From: Pseudonocardia sp. MH-G8
GTDB taxonomy: Bacteria > Actinomycetota > Actinomycetes > Mycobacteriales > Pseudonocardiaceae
Direction of reading: 5' to 3'
Length of the DNA: 64,000 nt
NCBI RefSeq assembly: GCF_002262885.1
Contig: NZ_NKYF01000035.1
Location: 1-64,000, forward strand
Each line of letters opens with the position of its first letter. Position 1 is the stretch's first letter. A program made the position numbers and the translations under genes. Below, in pieces: positions 23,984 through 31,998 of the stretch. The notes beneath the pieces are model-generated. The model had not been told where the DNA came from. It made no database searches and saw only the letters and a list, made by a program, of their open reading frames with translations.

Positions 23984-24907
23984 ATGAAGGCGATGGCGTA
24001 CCGGCAGTACGGCGGCCCCGAGGTGCTCGAGCCGATGGAGCTCCCGGAGCCGAAGGTCGGCCCGGACTGGGTGCTGATCCGCGCGAAGGCGGCCTCGGTG
24101 AACCCGGTGGACCGGAAAGTCCGCCAGGGCGGGCTGGACGCGCTCATCCCGGCGCACTTCCCGGTGATCCCGGGCTGGGACGTGGCCGGGGTCGTCGAGC
24201 GGGTCGGGCCCGCGGTGACGGGCGTGCGACCGGGCGAGGAGGTCGTCGCCTACAACCGCCAGGACCACCTGCAGTGGGGCACCTACGCCGAGCTGGTGGC
24301 CGCGCCGCTGCGCACGGTGGGCCCGGCGCCGTCGGCGGCGACCTGGGAGCAGGCCGGGGCGCTCCCCCTGGTCGGCCTCACCGCCTACCAGGCGCTCGTC
24401 GAGAGGCTCGAGGTGCGGGCGGGCGAGACCGTGCTCGTGCACGCCGCGTCCGGCGGCGTCGGGCGGATGGCGGTGCAGATCGCGCGCGTGCTCGGCGCCG
24501 AGGTGATCGGGACGGCCGGCGAGCGCAACCACGAGCGGCTGCGCGAGCTGGGCGCCACTCCCGTGACCTACGGCGACGGGCTGGTCGACCGGGTACGGGC
24601 GCTGCGTCCCGACGGTGTGGACGCCGTGCTCGACCTCGCCGGCGCCCAGGCCCTCGACGACAGCCCCGAGCTGGTCGGGGACCGCTTCCGCATCACCTCG
24701 GTCGTCGATCCCCGTGTGCTCGAGCTGGGCGGGCAGTACCTGTTCGTACGACCCGACCGCGAGCACCTGACCCGGCTGGCCGAATGGGTGGACGAGGGGC
24801 ACCTGCAGATCGACGTCGGGGCCACCCTGCCGCTCGCCGAGGCCGCGGAGGCCCACCGGATGCAGGAGGCGGGCGAGGTGCAGGGCAAGGTCGTGCTGAC
24901 GATCTGA
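23984..24907 (+). CDS. Zinc-free quinone-oxidoreductase-like MDR enzyme
   Basis: A 307-aa medium-chain dehydrogenase/reductase of the QOR type, NADPH-dependent. It starts MKAMAYRQYGGPEVLE, has VIPGWDVAGVVERVG and the nucleotide-binding VLVHAASGGVGRMAVQIA. The catalytic zinc ligands of alcohol dehydrogenases are absent. The ATG at 23984 matches the family start; another ATG at 23948 would add 12 residues. Neither has a good ribosome site. Substrate unknown. Divergent from hisD, probably with its own promoter in the 98-bp gap. Confidence 0.88.
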   Translation: MKAMAYRQYGGPEVLEPMELPEPKVGPDWVLIRAKAASVNPVDRKVRQGGLDALIPAHFPVIPGWDVAGVVERVGPAVTGVRPGEEVVAYNRQDHLQWGTYAELVAAPLRTVGPAPSAATWEQAGALPLVGLTAYQALVERLEVRAGETVLVHAASGGVGRMAVQIARVLGAEVIGTAGERNHERLRELGATPVTYGDGLVDRVRALRPDGVDAVLDLAGAQALDDSPELVGDRFRITSVVDPRVLELGGQYLFVRPDREHLTRLAEWVDEGHLQIDVGATLPLAEAAEAHRMQEAGEVQGKVVLTI

Positions 24908-24954
24908 CGGAGCCGGTCGCCGAGGCGCTCCGGTGATCCGGGCGGTCTCCCGGG

Positions 24955-25395
24955 TTACTCGACCGCCATCCCGAGGGCTTCGGCAGCGGCGGCCTGGCGG
25001 TGGTCCCGCGTCACGAGCACCACCGGTTCTCCCCCCGCCAGCTCGGCTGCCGTGGTGCGGGCGACGGCGAGGTGCAGGGCATCGAGGCTGCGCAGCGGGT
25101 GCTGCGCCACGAGTGCGGCGGCGAGCCCGAACACGGCCTCGGGCTGCATCCGCAGGAGCGCGATCGGGCCGTCCTCGCCGCAGTCGGCGTCGACCACCGC
25201 CAGCAGCGCGGCAGGGTCCGGCAGCCGGCCGCCCCGGTGGGCGGCGTGCGCAGCGCTCGCCAGCTCCACCCGCGTCAGCTCGCTCGTCACGACCGGATCG
25301 GATCCCTCGAGCAGCAGGGCGCGCAGCTCCTCGTGATCGGGCTCGTCGGGGAAGTAGCAACGCACCAGCGCCGAGGTGTCGGCATAGCGCAGCAT
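24955..25395 (-). CDS. PIN-domain ribonuclease toxin (VapC-like)
   Basis: A 146-aa PIN nuclease. The first acidic residue is in MLRYADTSALV; others are in TSELTRVELASAAH, HPLRSLDALHLAVA and LVTRDHRQAAAAE, giving the usual acidic pocket for Mg/Mn. The ATG overlaps the antitoxin stop as TGATG. Toxin of a type II pair with the ribbon-helix-helix gene upstream; VapC enzymes cleave tRNA or rRNA, though the target here is unknown. Confidence 0.88.
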   Translation of the reverse strand: MLRYADTSALVRCYFPDEPDHEELRALLLEGSDPVVTSELTRVELASAAHAAHRGGRLPDPAALLAVVDADCGEDGPIALLRMQPEAVFGLAAALVAQHPLRSLDALHLAVARTTAAELAGGEPVVLVTRDHRQAAAAEALGMAVE

Positions 25396-25676
25396 CAGCG
25401 GGCGTCGCGGTCGGCGGCGAGCGCATCGCTCACCGGGCTTCCCAGCCCACGCTGGGCACCGAGCAGGTCGTGCCTGGCCGGCGTCGCGGCCGGCCGGGGC
25501 GGCAGGACCCGCAGGCCGGAACGGTCGATCCGACGCCGCAAGGACTGCGCGTCGTCCTCGACCGCGGCGGCGAGCACGCTGGCGACCAGGTCGTTCAAGG
25601 AGCGGTCCTGCTCGGCGGCACGCTCCTTGAGCCGACGGTGGAGGTCGTCGTCGATCCGCGCGATGAGCTGCTTCAC
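25395..25676 (-). CDS. Ribbon-helix-helix antitoxin
   Basis: 93 aa. The N-terminus MKQLIARIDDDLHRRLKERA is an Arc/FitA-like ribbon-helix-helix DNA-binding domain; the rest is a flexible Arg/Pro-rich tail that should wrap the PIN toxin. A perfect inverted repeat just upstream is its likely operator, so the pair probably autoregulates. Start ATG. Confidence 0.87.
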   Translation of the reverse strand: MKQLIARIDDDLHRRLKERAAEQDRSLNDLVASVLAAAVEDDAQSLRRRIDRSGLRVLPPRPAATPARHDLLGAQRGLGSPVSDALAADRDAR

Positions 25677-25683
25677 GACGAAA

Positions 25684-25713
25684 TGATAGCAACTTGTCGC
25701 CGATCTGCTATCA
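25684..25713. promoter_or_regulatory. Inverted-repeat operator of the RHH/PIN operon
   Basis: TGATAGCA (25684-25691) and TGCTATCA (25706-25713), centres 22 bp apart, about two helical turns. One arm overlaps the stop codon of the M20 peptidase gene upstream. AT-rich against the local background. This is typical for a ribbon-helix-helix antitoxin-toxin complex. Confidence 0.75.
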
Positions 25714-26898
25714 CGGTCGGCCGAACGCCGCCACGACCCCGGCCGCCACCGCCGCCCGCTCCACCATCCCCTCGATGCTCACGTGTTCGTGCCGCGCGTG
25801 CGCCCCGCCGCCGACGGCGCCCAGGCCGTCCAGGACCGGCAGCCCGAGTGCGGCGGCGAAGTTGCCGTCGCTGGCGCCGCCGACCGCGGTCTCGGGCAGG
25901 TCCACGCCCAGCGGGGCGGCGGCCGCCCGCGCCAGGGCGTACACGGCCGCGATCGGGTCGCTGCGCTCCATCACCGGACGGTTCCAGCGACCCTCCACCC
26001 GGATCGCGGCGCGCGGGTCGTGCGGGCGCAGGCCGGCGAGCAGCGCGTCGATGCGGTCCTGCGCGGCCACCGACGGCACGCGCACGTCGATCCGCGCCTC
26101 GGCGGAACCCGCGACGACGTTCGGGCGGGTGCCCCCGCGCAGCACGCCGACGTTGACGGTGGTGCCCTCGGCGAGGTCGGTGGCGTCGTGCAGCGTGCGG
26201 ACGGCGCGGGCGATCTCGTCGATCGCGCTCGCCCCGGCCGTCGGGTCCAGGCCGGCGTGCGACTCGAGCCCGTCGGCGTGCACGTCGAACAGGCCCACAC
26301 CCTTGCGCGCGGTCTTCACCGCGCCGCCGTCGGCGCTCGCCTCGAACACGACCACGGCCGCGGCGCCCGCGCAGGCGGCCTCGATGTGCGGGCGGGAGAA
26401 CGGGCTGCCGATCTCCTCGTCGCCGGTGAGCACCAGGCGCAGCGGCGGGTGCGGCAACCCCGCGTCGCGCAGGGCGCGGACCGCCCACACGGCCTGGACG
26501 AGCCCGGACTTCATGTCGAACACGCCCGGCCCGCGGATCACGTCGCCCTCGACCCGGACCGGCCGCTGCGCGAGGGTGCCCGCGCTCCAGACGGTGTCGT
26601 AGTGCGCCAGCAGGGCGAGCGTGCGGTCGCCGGTGCCGTCGTACTCGAGCACCACGACGTCGCCGCGCTCGTCCGACGGGTGGTGGGCGCGTCGCGCGGG
26701 CGCCCCGAGCCGCTCCCCCAGCCAGCCCTCCAGGTACGCGAGGCCGGCGGCGAGCAGGTCGAGGTCGTCGCTGGGCGTCTCTCGCTCGGCGTAGGCGACG
26801 AGATCGGCCACGAGATGGGCCCGCCGGGCGGCGAGCCACCGGTGCAGGGCCGCGACGTCGATGCCGTCGAGCACCGACGGGTCGGGCACGCCGCTCAT
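25711..26898 (-). CDS. M20-family metallopeptidase (carboxypeptidase G2/ArgE-like)
   Basis: 395 aa. It has the zinc-site blocks ALLAHYDTVW, GPGVFDMKSGLVQ, LTGDEEIGSPFSRP, VFEASADGGAVKTARKG and, near the end, GAVGGGAHARHEHV, with an inserted dimerisation domain between. M20 enzymes hydrolyse terminal amide or peptide bonds (glutamate carboxypeptidase, acetylornithine or N-acyl amino acid deacylase). Last gene of the Lrp-led operon; ATGA overlap with the PanE-like gene. I infer it splits an acyclic amide made by an upstream enzyme. Confidence 0.92.
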   Translation of the reverse strand: MSGVPDPSVLDGIDVAALHRWLAARRAHLVADLVAYAERETPSDDLDLLAAGLAYLEGWLGERLGAPARRAHHPSDERGDVVVLEYDGTGDRTLALLAHYDTVWSAGTLAQRPVRVEGDVIRGPGVFDMKSGLVQAVWAVRALRDAGLPHPPLRLVLTGDEEIGSPFSRPHIEAACAGAAAVVVFEASADGGAVKTARKGVGLFDVHADGLESHAGLDPTAGASAIDEIARAVRTLHDATDLAEGTTVNVGVLRGGTRPNVVAGSAEARIDVRVPSVAAQDRIDALLAGLRPHDPRAAIRVEGRWNRPVMERSDPIAAVYALARAAAAPLGVDLPETAVGGASDGNFAAALGLPVLDGLGAVGGGAHARHEHVSIEGMVERAAVAAGVVAAFGRP

Positions 26899-27902
26899 CG
26901 CCGGGCCCCCGCGAGGTCGGCGATCCGCTGCTCGGACATCGCCGCGCCGGCCTCCAGCTCGCCGATCTGCCCCACCAGCCGCTCCAGGCCGGGGACGGCG
27001 ATCCCGAGCCGGGCCGCGCGCTCGAGCACCGGGCCGTAGTGCGTGGGCACCTCGGTGGGCCGGTGCCGCACGGCGATGTCGCGCCAGATGCCGCTGCGGT
27101 CCTTGGCCTGCGTGCGCAACCAGGCGACGAGCGCGTCGGTGGCGGCGTCCTTCGCGGCCGCACCGTCGCCGGCGTACGGGAGCGGGTCGAAGGCGTCGAA
27201 CGGCTCCAACACGATCCTCTCGGCCGCCGCGACGGCGTAGACCTCGGCGGCGAGCGCGTGCATGACACCGCGGTGCCGGTCGATCAGCTCGGCCATCGGG
27301 GCGTCGGCGAGCGCGGTGGCCACGAGCATCGCGCCGAACCCGAGCTTCGACCACAGGTAGCCCGACACGTTCGCCGTGGCCCGGGCCGGTCCCCACGCCT
27401 GCAGGTCGGCCACGACCTCGCGCACCCGCGCGGATTCCCGCCCGGAAAGCTCCCCGACGACGAGCGCGCCGAGGCCGCCGTCGCGGATCTCCCCCGGCCC
27501 GACGACGTCGGCGAACAGGTTGACGAACGCGCCCACGGTACGTTCGGCACCGACCCGGTCGGCGACGGCCTGCTCGTTGAGCCCGTTCTGCAGCGACACC
27601 ACGAACCCGTCCGGGGCGAGCCGGGGCGCGATCCAGTCCAGCGCCCGGCCCGTGGCCTGCGCCTTCACCGCGAGCAGCACACACCCGACCCGCTGCGGGC
27701 CGGGCTCGTCGGGGGTGAGCGCGGCCGTCACGGGCACGGCGGTGCGCGCGTCACCGCGCCGCACCACCAGCCCGTGCGCGCGGACGGCCCGCACGTGCTC
27801 GGCGTCGGCGTCCACGACCGTGACCGCGTGCCCGGCGCGGGCCAGGTGATGGCCCAATGTGCCGCCGATGGCCCCGGCCCCGACGATCGTGTAGTCACTC
27901 AT
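26895..27902 (-). CDS. Ketopantoate reductase (PanE/ApbA)-family protein
   Basis: 335 aa. N-terminal Rossmann fold YTIVGAGAIGGTLGHHLARAG; then VLLAVKAQATGRAL and VSLQNGLNEQ; the C-terminal helical domain has VSGYLWSKLGFGAMLVAT with the conserved Lys region. True PanE reduces 2-ketopantoate with NADPH, but many family members act on other 2-oxo acids. The catabolic operon context argues against pantothenate synthesis. ATG overlaps the SDR stop by 8 bp. Confidence 0.88.
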   Translation of the reverse strand: MSDYTIVGAGAIGGTLGHHLARAGHAVTVVDADAEHVRAVRAHGLVVRRGDARTAVPVTAALTPDEPGPQRVGCVLLAVKAQATGRALDWIAPRLAPDGFVVSLQNGLNEQAVADRVGAERTVGAFVNLFADVVGPGEIRDGGLGALVVGELSGRESARVREVVADLQAWGPARATANVSGYLWSKLGFGAMLVATALADAPMAELIDRHRGVMHALAAEVYAVAAAERIVLEPFDAFDPLPYAGDGAAAKDAATDALVAWLRTQAKDRSGIWRDIAVRHRPTEVPTHYGPVLERAARLGIAVPGLERLVGQIGELEAGAAMSEQRIADLAGARR

Positions 27903-28659
27903 GCGCGCCCTCCTGCAGGACCGTGGTGGTGGGGTGGTGGATCGGCAGGGCGGTGGTGCCCGCCGTGGCGCCGCCGTCGACGCGCAGCACCGCTCCGGTG
28001 ACGAACCGCGCGTCGTCGCCTGCGAGCCGGACGACGGCGGCGGCGATCTCGTCCGGCTGCCCGGGCCGCCCGAGCGGGTTGACCGCGACGGCGGCCGCGT
28101 ACTCCTCGGTGACCGGGTTCACCGGGCTCGCCACCTCGACGAACCCGGGCGCCACGGCGTTGACCCGCACGCCCTGGGCGGCGAGCTCCACCGCGCACGC
28201 CTTCGTGGCCATCTCCAGCGCGGCCTTCGACGTGCAGTAGTGCGCGGCGCCCGGACGGGCGCGGATGGCCGCGCCGGAGCTGATGTTGACGACGGCGGCA
28301 GGGCGGTCCGCCGCGGCCAGCGCGACCGTCAGCAGCACCGGCGCCCGCACGTTGACCGCCTGCACCCGGTCCCACGCCGCCGCCGTCATCGCGGCGAGCG
28401 GGGTGGCCGGGTAGAGGCCCGCCGCGTTGACCAGCACGTCGACCGGGCCGGCGAGCGCCACGGCGCGGTCCACGACCTCGGCGCAGCCCGGGTCGGCCAG
28501 GTCGGCGACGAGCCCGCGGCCGCCGAGGCGGTCCATCACCGCGCCGAGCTCGGGCCCGCGGGCGTCGACCCCGGTGACGGTGTCGCCGCGCGCGGCGAAC
28601 GCCTCCGCGACGGCCAGCCCGATGCCGCCGGCCGCACCGGTGACCAGGACGTGGCTCAC
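27895..28659 (-). CDS. Short-chain dehydrogenase/reductase
   Basis: 254-aa SDR. Cofactor site VLVTGAAGGIGLAVAEAF, NAG motif VLVNAAGLYP, catalytic Ser in VVNISSGAAI and YxxxK in AHYCTSKAALE, then RVNAVAPGFVEV. Classical SDR length. Asp-37-type sequence (VDARG) after beta 2 suggests NAD(H). GTG overlaps the MFS stop as GTGA. Substrate unknown; likely an oxidation step of the same pathway. Confidence 0.92.
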   Translation of the reverse strand: MSHVLVTGAAGGIGLAVAEAFAARGDTVTGVDARGPELGAVMDRLGGRGLVADLADPGCAEVVDRAVALAGPVDVLVNAAGLYPATPLAAMTAAAWDRVQAVNVRAPVLLTVALAAADRPAAVVNISSGAAIRARPGAAHYCTSKAALEMATKACAVELAAQGVRVNAVAPGFVEVASPVNPVTEEYAAAVAVNPLGRPGQPDEIAAAVVRLAGDDARFVTGAVLRVDGGATAGTTALPIHHPTTTVLQEGAHE

Positions 28660-29966
28660 TCCAGCACCTTCCCCTTCGTCTCCGGCATGGTCGCGTAGAC
28701 GACCACTCCGATCAGCGCGGCGACCGCGACGTACAGCCACACGAAGCCGCTCAGCCCGTTGCTGCTCATCCACGTGAGGATGTACGGCGCGGTGCCGCCG
28801 AAGACCGCGACGGCGAGCGCGTACGGCAGCCCGATGCCGGTGCTGCGCACCTCGGCGGGGAACTGCTCGGCCATCACCACCGCGCAGTTGGCGGAGTACC
28901 CCGCGATCAGGGTGACGCCGATCAGCTCCACCAGCAGCAGCGTCCCGAACCCGCCGAGCGACAGCAGCTGGAACAGCGGCCACGCGAGGACGACGAACCC
29001 GATCGCGAACGCCAGCAGGGTGGGCTTGCGCCCGTACCGGTCCGACAGCAGCGCCACGAACGGCAACAGGCACAGGAAGTACGCGATCGCGATCGTGTTG
29101 GCCAGCAACGCCTGCTCGAGCGGGATGCCGATGGTCGTGCTGGCGTAGCCGGGCATGTAGCTGATCCACACGTAGTAGGTCAGCGTGCCCGCGATCGTGA
29201 TGCCGACGACCCGCAGCGCCGCGACCGGGTGCTCGGTGAAGATCCCGATGATCGGGTGCTTGCCGCGGGTGCGGCCCTCGCCGCTGGCCCGCTGGAAGCT
29301 CTCGGTCTCCTCCACGCTCACCCGCAGCCACAGCCCGACCAGGCCGAGCAGGCCGCCGACGCCGAAGGCCACGCGCCAGCCCCAGGACTGCATCGCGGCG
29401 TCGCTGAGCGTCGAGGTGAGCACGAAGCCCATGAGCGACGCGATGAGCGCTCCCGCACCGACCGACACCTGCTGCCAGGAACCGGCGAAGGCCCGCCGCT
29501 TCGGCGCCGCCGACTCCACGAGGAACGACGAGGACGAGCCGAACTCGCCGCCGGCGGAGAAGCCCTGCACCAGCCGGGCCAGCAGCAGGATCACCGGGGC
29601 GGCGACGCCGATCGCGGCGTAGGTCGGCGTGATCGCGATGACGAACGCGGCGGCCGCCATCAGCCCGATCGTGAGCGTGAGGCCCTTCTTGCGACCGTGC
29701 CGGTCGGCGTAGGCGCCGAGCACCGCGCCGCCGATCGGGCGCATCACGAAGCCGACCGCGAACACGGCCAGTGTCGACAGCAGCGCGACCGTCTCGTCCC
29801 CGGGGGCGAAGAACTGGGAAGCGAAGATCGGCGCGAGGGTGGCGTAGACGGCCCAGTCCACCCACTCCACGGTGTTGCCGATGGCGCCGGCGACGATCGC
29901 CTTGCGCTGCTTCGGCGTGAGCCGGGTGCCGGCCTCGGACGTCGTGCCACTCGGCGTATCGGTCAT
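28656..29966 (-). CDS. MFS transporter, metabolite:H+ symporter type
   Basis: 436 aa, twelve predicted helices. It shows MHS-family traits: start GNTVEWVDWAVYATLAPIFA, loop 2-3 RPIGGAVLGAYADRHGRKKG, RLVQGFSAGGEFGSSSSF and DRYGRKPTLLA. Members carry carboxylates such as ketoglutarate, shikimate, proline/betaine or citrate with protons. It probably imports the operon's substrate. ATGA overlap with the hydrolase gene upstream. Confidence 0.92.
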   Translation of the reverse strand: MTDTPSGTTSEAGTRLTPKQRKAIVAGAIGNTVEWVDWAVYATLAPIFASQFFAPGDETVALLSTLAVFAVGFVMRPIGGAVLGAYADRHGRKKGLTLTIGLMAAAAFVIAITPTYAAIGVAAPVILLLARLVQGFSAGGEFGSSSSFLVESAAPKRRAFAGSWQQVSVGAGALIASLMGFVLTSTLSDAAMQSWGWRVAFGVGGLLGLVGLWLRVSVEETESFQRASGEGRTRGKHPIIGIFTEHPVAALRVVGITIAGTLTYYVWISYMPGYASTTIGIPLEQALLANTIAIAYFLCLLPFVALLSDRYGRKPTLLAFAIGFVVLAWPLFQLLSLGGFGTLLLVELIGVTLIAGYSANCAVVMAEQFPAEVRSTGIGLPYALAVAVFGGTAPYILTWMSSNGLSGFVWLYVAVAALIGVVVYATMPETKGKVLE

Positions 29967-30874
29967 GGTCGGTCCTCCTGGATCTCCGCGGCGGCCACCG
30001 CGGCGATCTCGGCGTGCGTGGCGAACCAGACGCCTCGGTAGCCGGACATGTGGGTGAGCAGGTCGCGCAGGACGACCAGCCGCGACCGGTGGCCGATGAT
30101 GTGCGGGTGCAGGGTGAGCTGGAAGAGCCCGCCCTCGAGGTAGGCGGCGTCGAACTCGTCGCGCCAGATCTCGAACAGGCGCCGCGGCGGGGTGTAGGGC
30201 CGCAGCGCCCCGTAGCGCTCCATCATCAGGTACGGGGCGTCGTCGCGGATCCACTCGACCGGAAGCTCCACGATCCCGGTCCGGCGGCCGTCGGCGAGCA
30301 GCTCGTAGGGCTCGTCGTCGGCCATGAGCGACGAGTCGTAGCGCAGCCCGAGCTGCGCGATGATCTCGAGCGTGTGGTCGGAGAAGTCCCAGCTCGGTGT
30401 ACGGATGCCGACCGGGCGGGTCCCGGAGAGCCGCTCGAGGGTCTCGATCGCGCGGCCGGTGAGGTCGAGCTCCTCGGCGCGCGACAACAGCATGTTCCGC
30501 TCGTGGATCCAGCCGTGCACGGCAAGCTCGTGCCCGCCGGCCACGTAGGACTCGACCTCTCCCGGGTGCAGCAGCGCCGACACGGCCGGCATGAAGAAGC
30601 TCGCCGGGACGCCGTGCTCGGCGAGCAGCGCGAGGATCTTCGGTGCGGCCACCCGGGACCCGTACTCACCCTGCGCGAGCTTGCCCGGCCGGGTCTCGCC
30701 GTCGCGCAGCGGGATCGTCTCGTGGTCGGAGTCGAAGGACAGCGCGACGGCGACGCGCGCCCCGCCCGGCCAGCTCTGCGGCACCAGCCGCTGCCCGGCG
30801 CGGACCCGCTCGACGTGACCCCGCCACGTCGGCTCGTCCCACTGCCACGGCTCGGGTGCATCCGGCTCGGTCAT
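29963..30874 (-). CDS. Polysaccharide-deacetylase (NodB-like) family hydrolase
   Basis: 303 aa, NodB-homology barrel of the subgroup that includes allantoinase PuuE, cyclic imide hydrolases and HP0310-like proteins. It has VAVALSFDSDHETI (catalytic/metal Asp), ELAVHGWIHERNMLL (metal His), GIRTPSWDFSDHTLEI and FQLTLHPHIIGHRSR. No signal peptide, so it works in the cytosol, which argues for a small-molecule amide substrate rather than a cell-wall polymer. ATGA overlap with the regulator gene. Confidence 0.88.
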   Translation of the reverse strand: MTEPDAPEPWQWDEPTWRGHVERVRAGQRLVPQSWPGGARVAVALSFDSDHETIPLRDGETRPGKLAQGEYGSRVAAPKILALLAEHGVPASFFMPAVSALLHPGEVESYVAGGHELAVHGWIHERNMLLSRAEELDLTGRAIETLERLSGTRPVGIRTPSWDFSDHTLEIIAQLGLRYDSSLMADDEPYELLADGRRTGIVELPVEWIRDDAPYLMMERYGALRPYTPPRRLFEIWRDEFDAAYLEGGLFQLTLHPHIIGHRSRLVVLRDLLTHMSGYRGVWFATHAEIAAVAAAEIQEDRP

Positions 30875-31878
30875 CCCTGTCGCTCCCTCGTCCCGTCGGC
30901 GCCGATGCGCACGTAGGCCCGCTTCAACGTGCGGGCCTGCAACGTCAGGTCGGCGGTGCGCACGCCGGGGAGCGCACCGACCGCCTCGGTCATGTAGTGG
31001 TAGAGATCCCCGTAGCCGGGCAGCACCCCGTGCAGGCACAGGTTGAACCGCCCCGTCGTCGCACTCACGTACTGCGTCGAGGGCTGCGCCGCCAGCCGCG
31101 CACCCACGTGCTCCAGCTCGCCGGGCTCGACGACCAGCCACTGCATGAACTCGACGTCCAGCCCGACCAGCGGGGTCTCGAACAGCGTGCGGAACCGCAG
31201 GCAGCCCCGGCGCACCAGCGACTCGACGCGCCGGGCCGCCGTGGACTCGCTCACCCCGACCGCGGCCGCCAGCTGCGCGTAGCTCGCCCGGCCGTCGACG
31301 CCGAGCATCCGGGCGATGGCGAACTCCTGCGGGGTGAGCCGCTCGGGCTCGCTCCACTCCCGGTGCCCGGTGCGCGCCCGGTCGGCGCGCAGCAGCGCCA
31401 CGCCCTCCGGGGCCAGCAGCCCGGTGTCCCACTCCTCCACCGCGGAGAACTTCCGCACGACCACCATCGACTCGGTCTCGACGATGTCGTCGGGGCGGGG
31501 CAGCTCCTCCACGAGGACCCGGGTGACCTCGTGGTGGTCGCGGACCACGAACTCCGCGGCCAGGTCGGCGCTGCCGGTGACGACCGTGACGAAGCGCGTC
31601 TCCGGCAGGACCGCGAGCGCCTCGGCCACGCCGTTCGCCGTACCCGGCCGGCACCGCATGCGTACCTGCAGGGAGATCCCGAGCCCGCAGCGCAGGTGGT
31701 CCAGGACGCCCGTCACGCCGACGAGGCCGGAATCGAGGAGCTGCTGGCCCCGCCGGGCCACCGTCGACTCGGTGGCGTCGACAGCACGGGCGACCTGCGA
31801 CCAGGACGCGCGGCCGTTCACCTGCAGCGCGGCGACGAGCTTCCGGTCCAGCTCGCTCAGCTTGGGCGTCTCCCCCAC
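30871..31878 (-). CDS. Double Lrp/AsnC-type transcriptional regulator
   Basis: 335 aa made of two Lrp/AsnC units in tandem. Unit 1 (about 1-150): LSELDRKLVAALQVNGRASW with helix-turn-helix and a ligand/RAM domain. Unit 2 (about 180-330): LTPQEFAIARMLGVDGRASY, VSESTAARRVESLVRRG, then a second RAM domain. GTG start. A promoter with TTGACG - 18 bp - GATAGT lies so that transcription begins at the GTG, so the message should be leaderless. First gene of a six-gene chain joined by ATGA/GTGA overlaps, which it presumably controls in response to a metabolite. Confidence 0.9.
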   Translation of the reverse strand: MGETPKLSELDRKLVAALQVNGRASWSQVARAVDATESTVARRGQQLLDSGLVGVTGVLDHLRCGLGISLQVRMRCRPGTANGVAEALAVLPETRFVTVVTGSADLAAEFVVRDHHEVTRVLVEELPRPDDIVETESMVVVRKFSAVEEWDTGLLAPEGVALLRADRARTGHREWSEPERLTPQEFAIARMLGVDGRASYAQLAAAVGVSESTAARRVESLVRRGCLRFRTLFETPLVGLDVEFMQWLVVEPGELEHVGARLAAQPSTQYVSATTGRFNLCLHGVLPGYGDLYHYMTEAVGALPGVRTADLTLQARTLKRAYVRIGADGTRERQG

Positions 31879-31884
31879 TGCGCC

Positions 31885-31914
31885 ACTATCTGCTGCCGAA
31901 TTCTCTCACGTCAA
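31885..31914 (-). promoter_or_regulatory. Promoter of the double-AsnC catabolic operon
   Basis: Minus strand: -35 TTGACG (31909-31914), 18-bp spacer, -10 GATAGT (31885-31890). Predicted start is 31877-31879, i.e. the GTG itself. This is the best sigma-70-like promoter I see in the window. A small palindrome CTTCC-C-GGAAG (31933-31943) lies just upstream. Confidence 0.55.
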
Positions 31915-31998
31915 GGCCAGCTACTGGTGGATCTTCCCGGAAGGACGGTGGCAACAATCGGGTGTCGTCGGACGGCGCCCGCCTGCAAGGGTGGGCGC

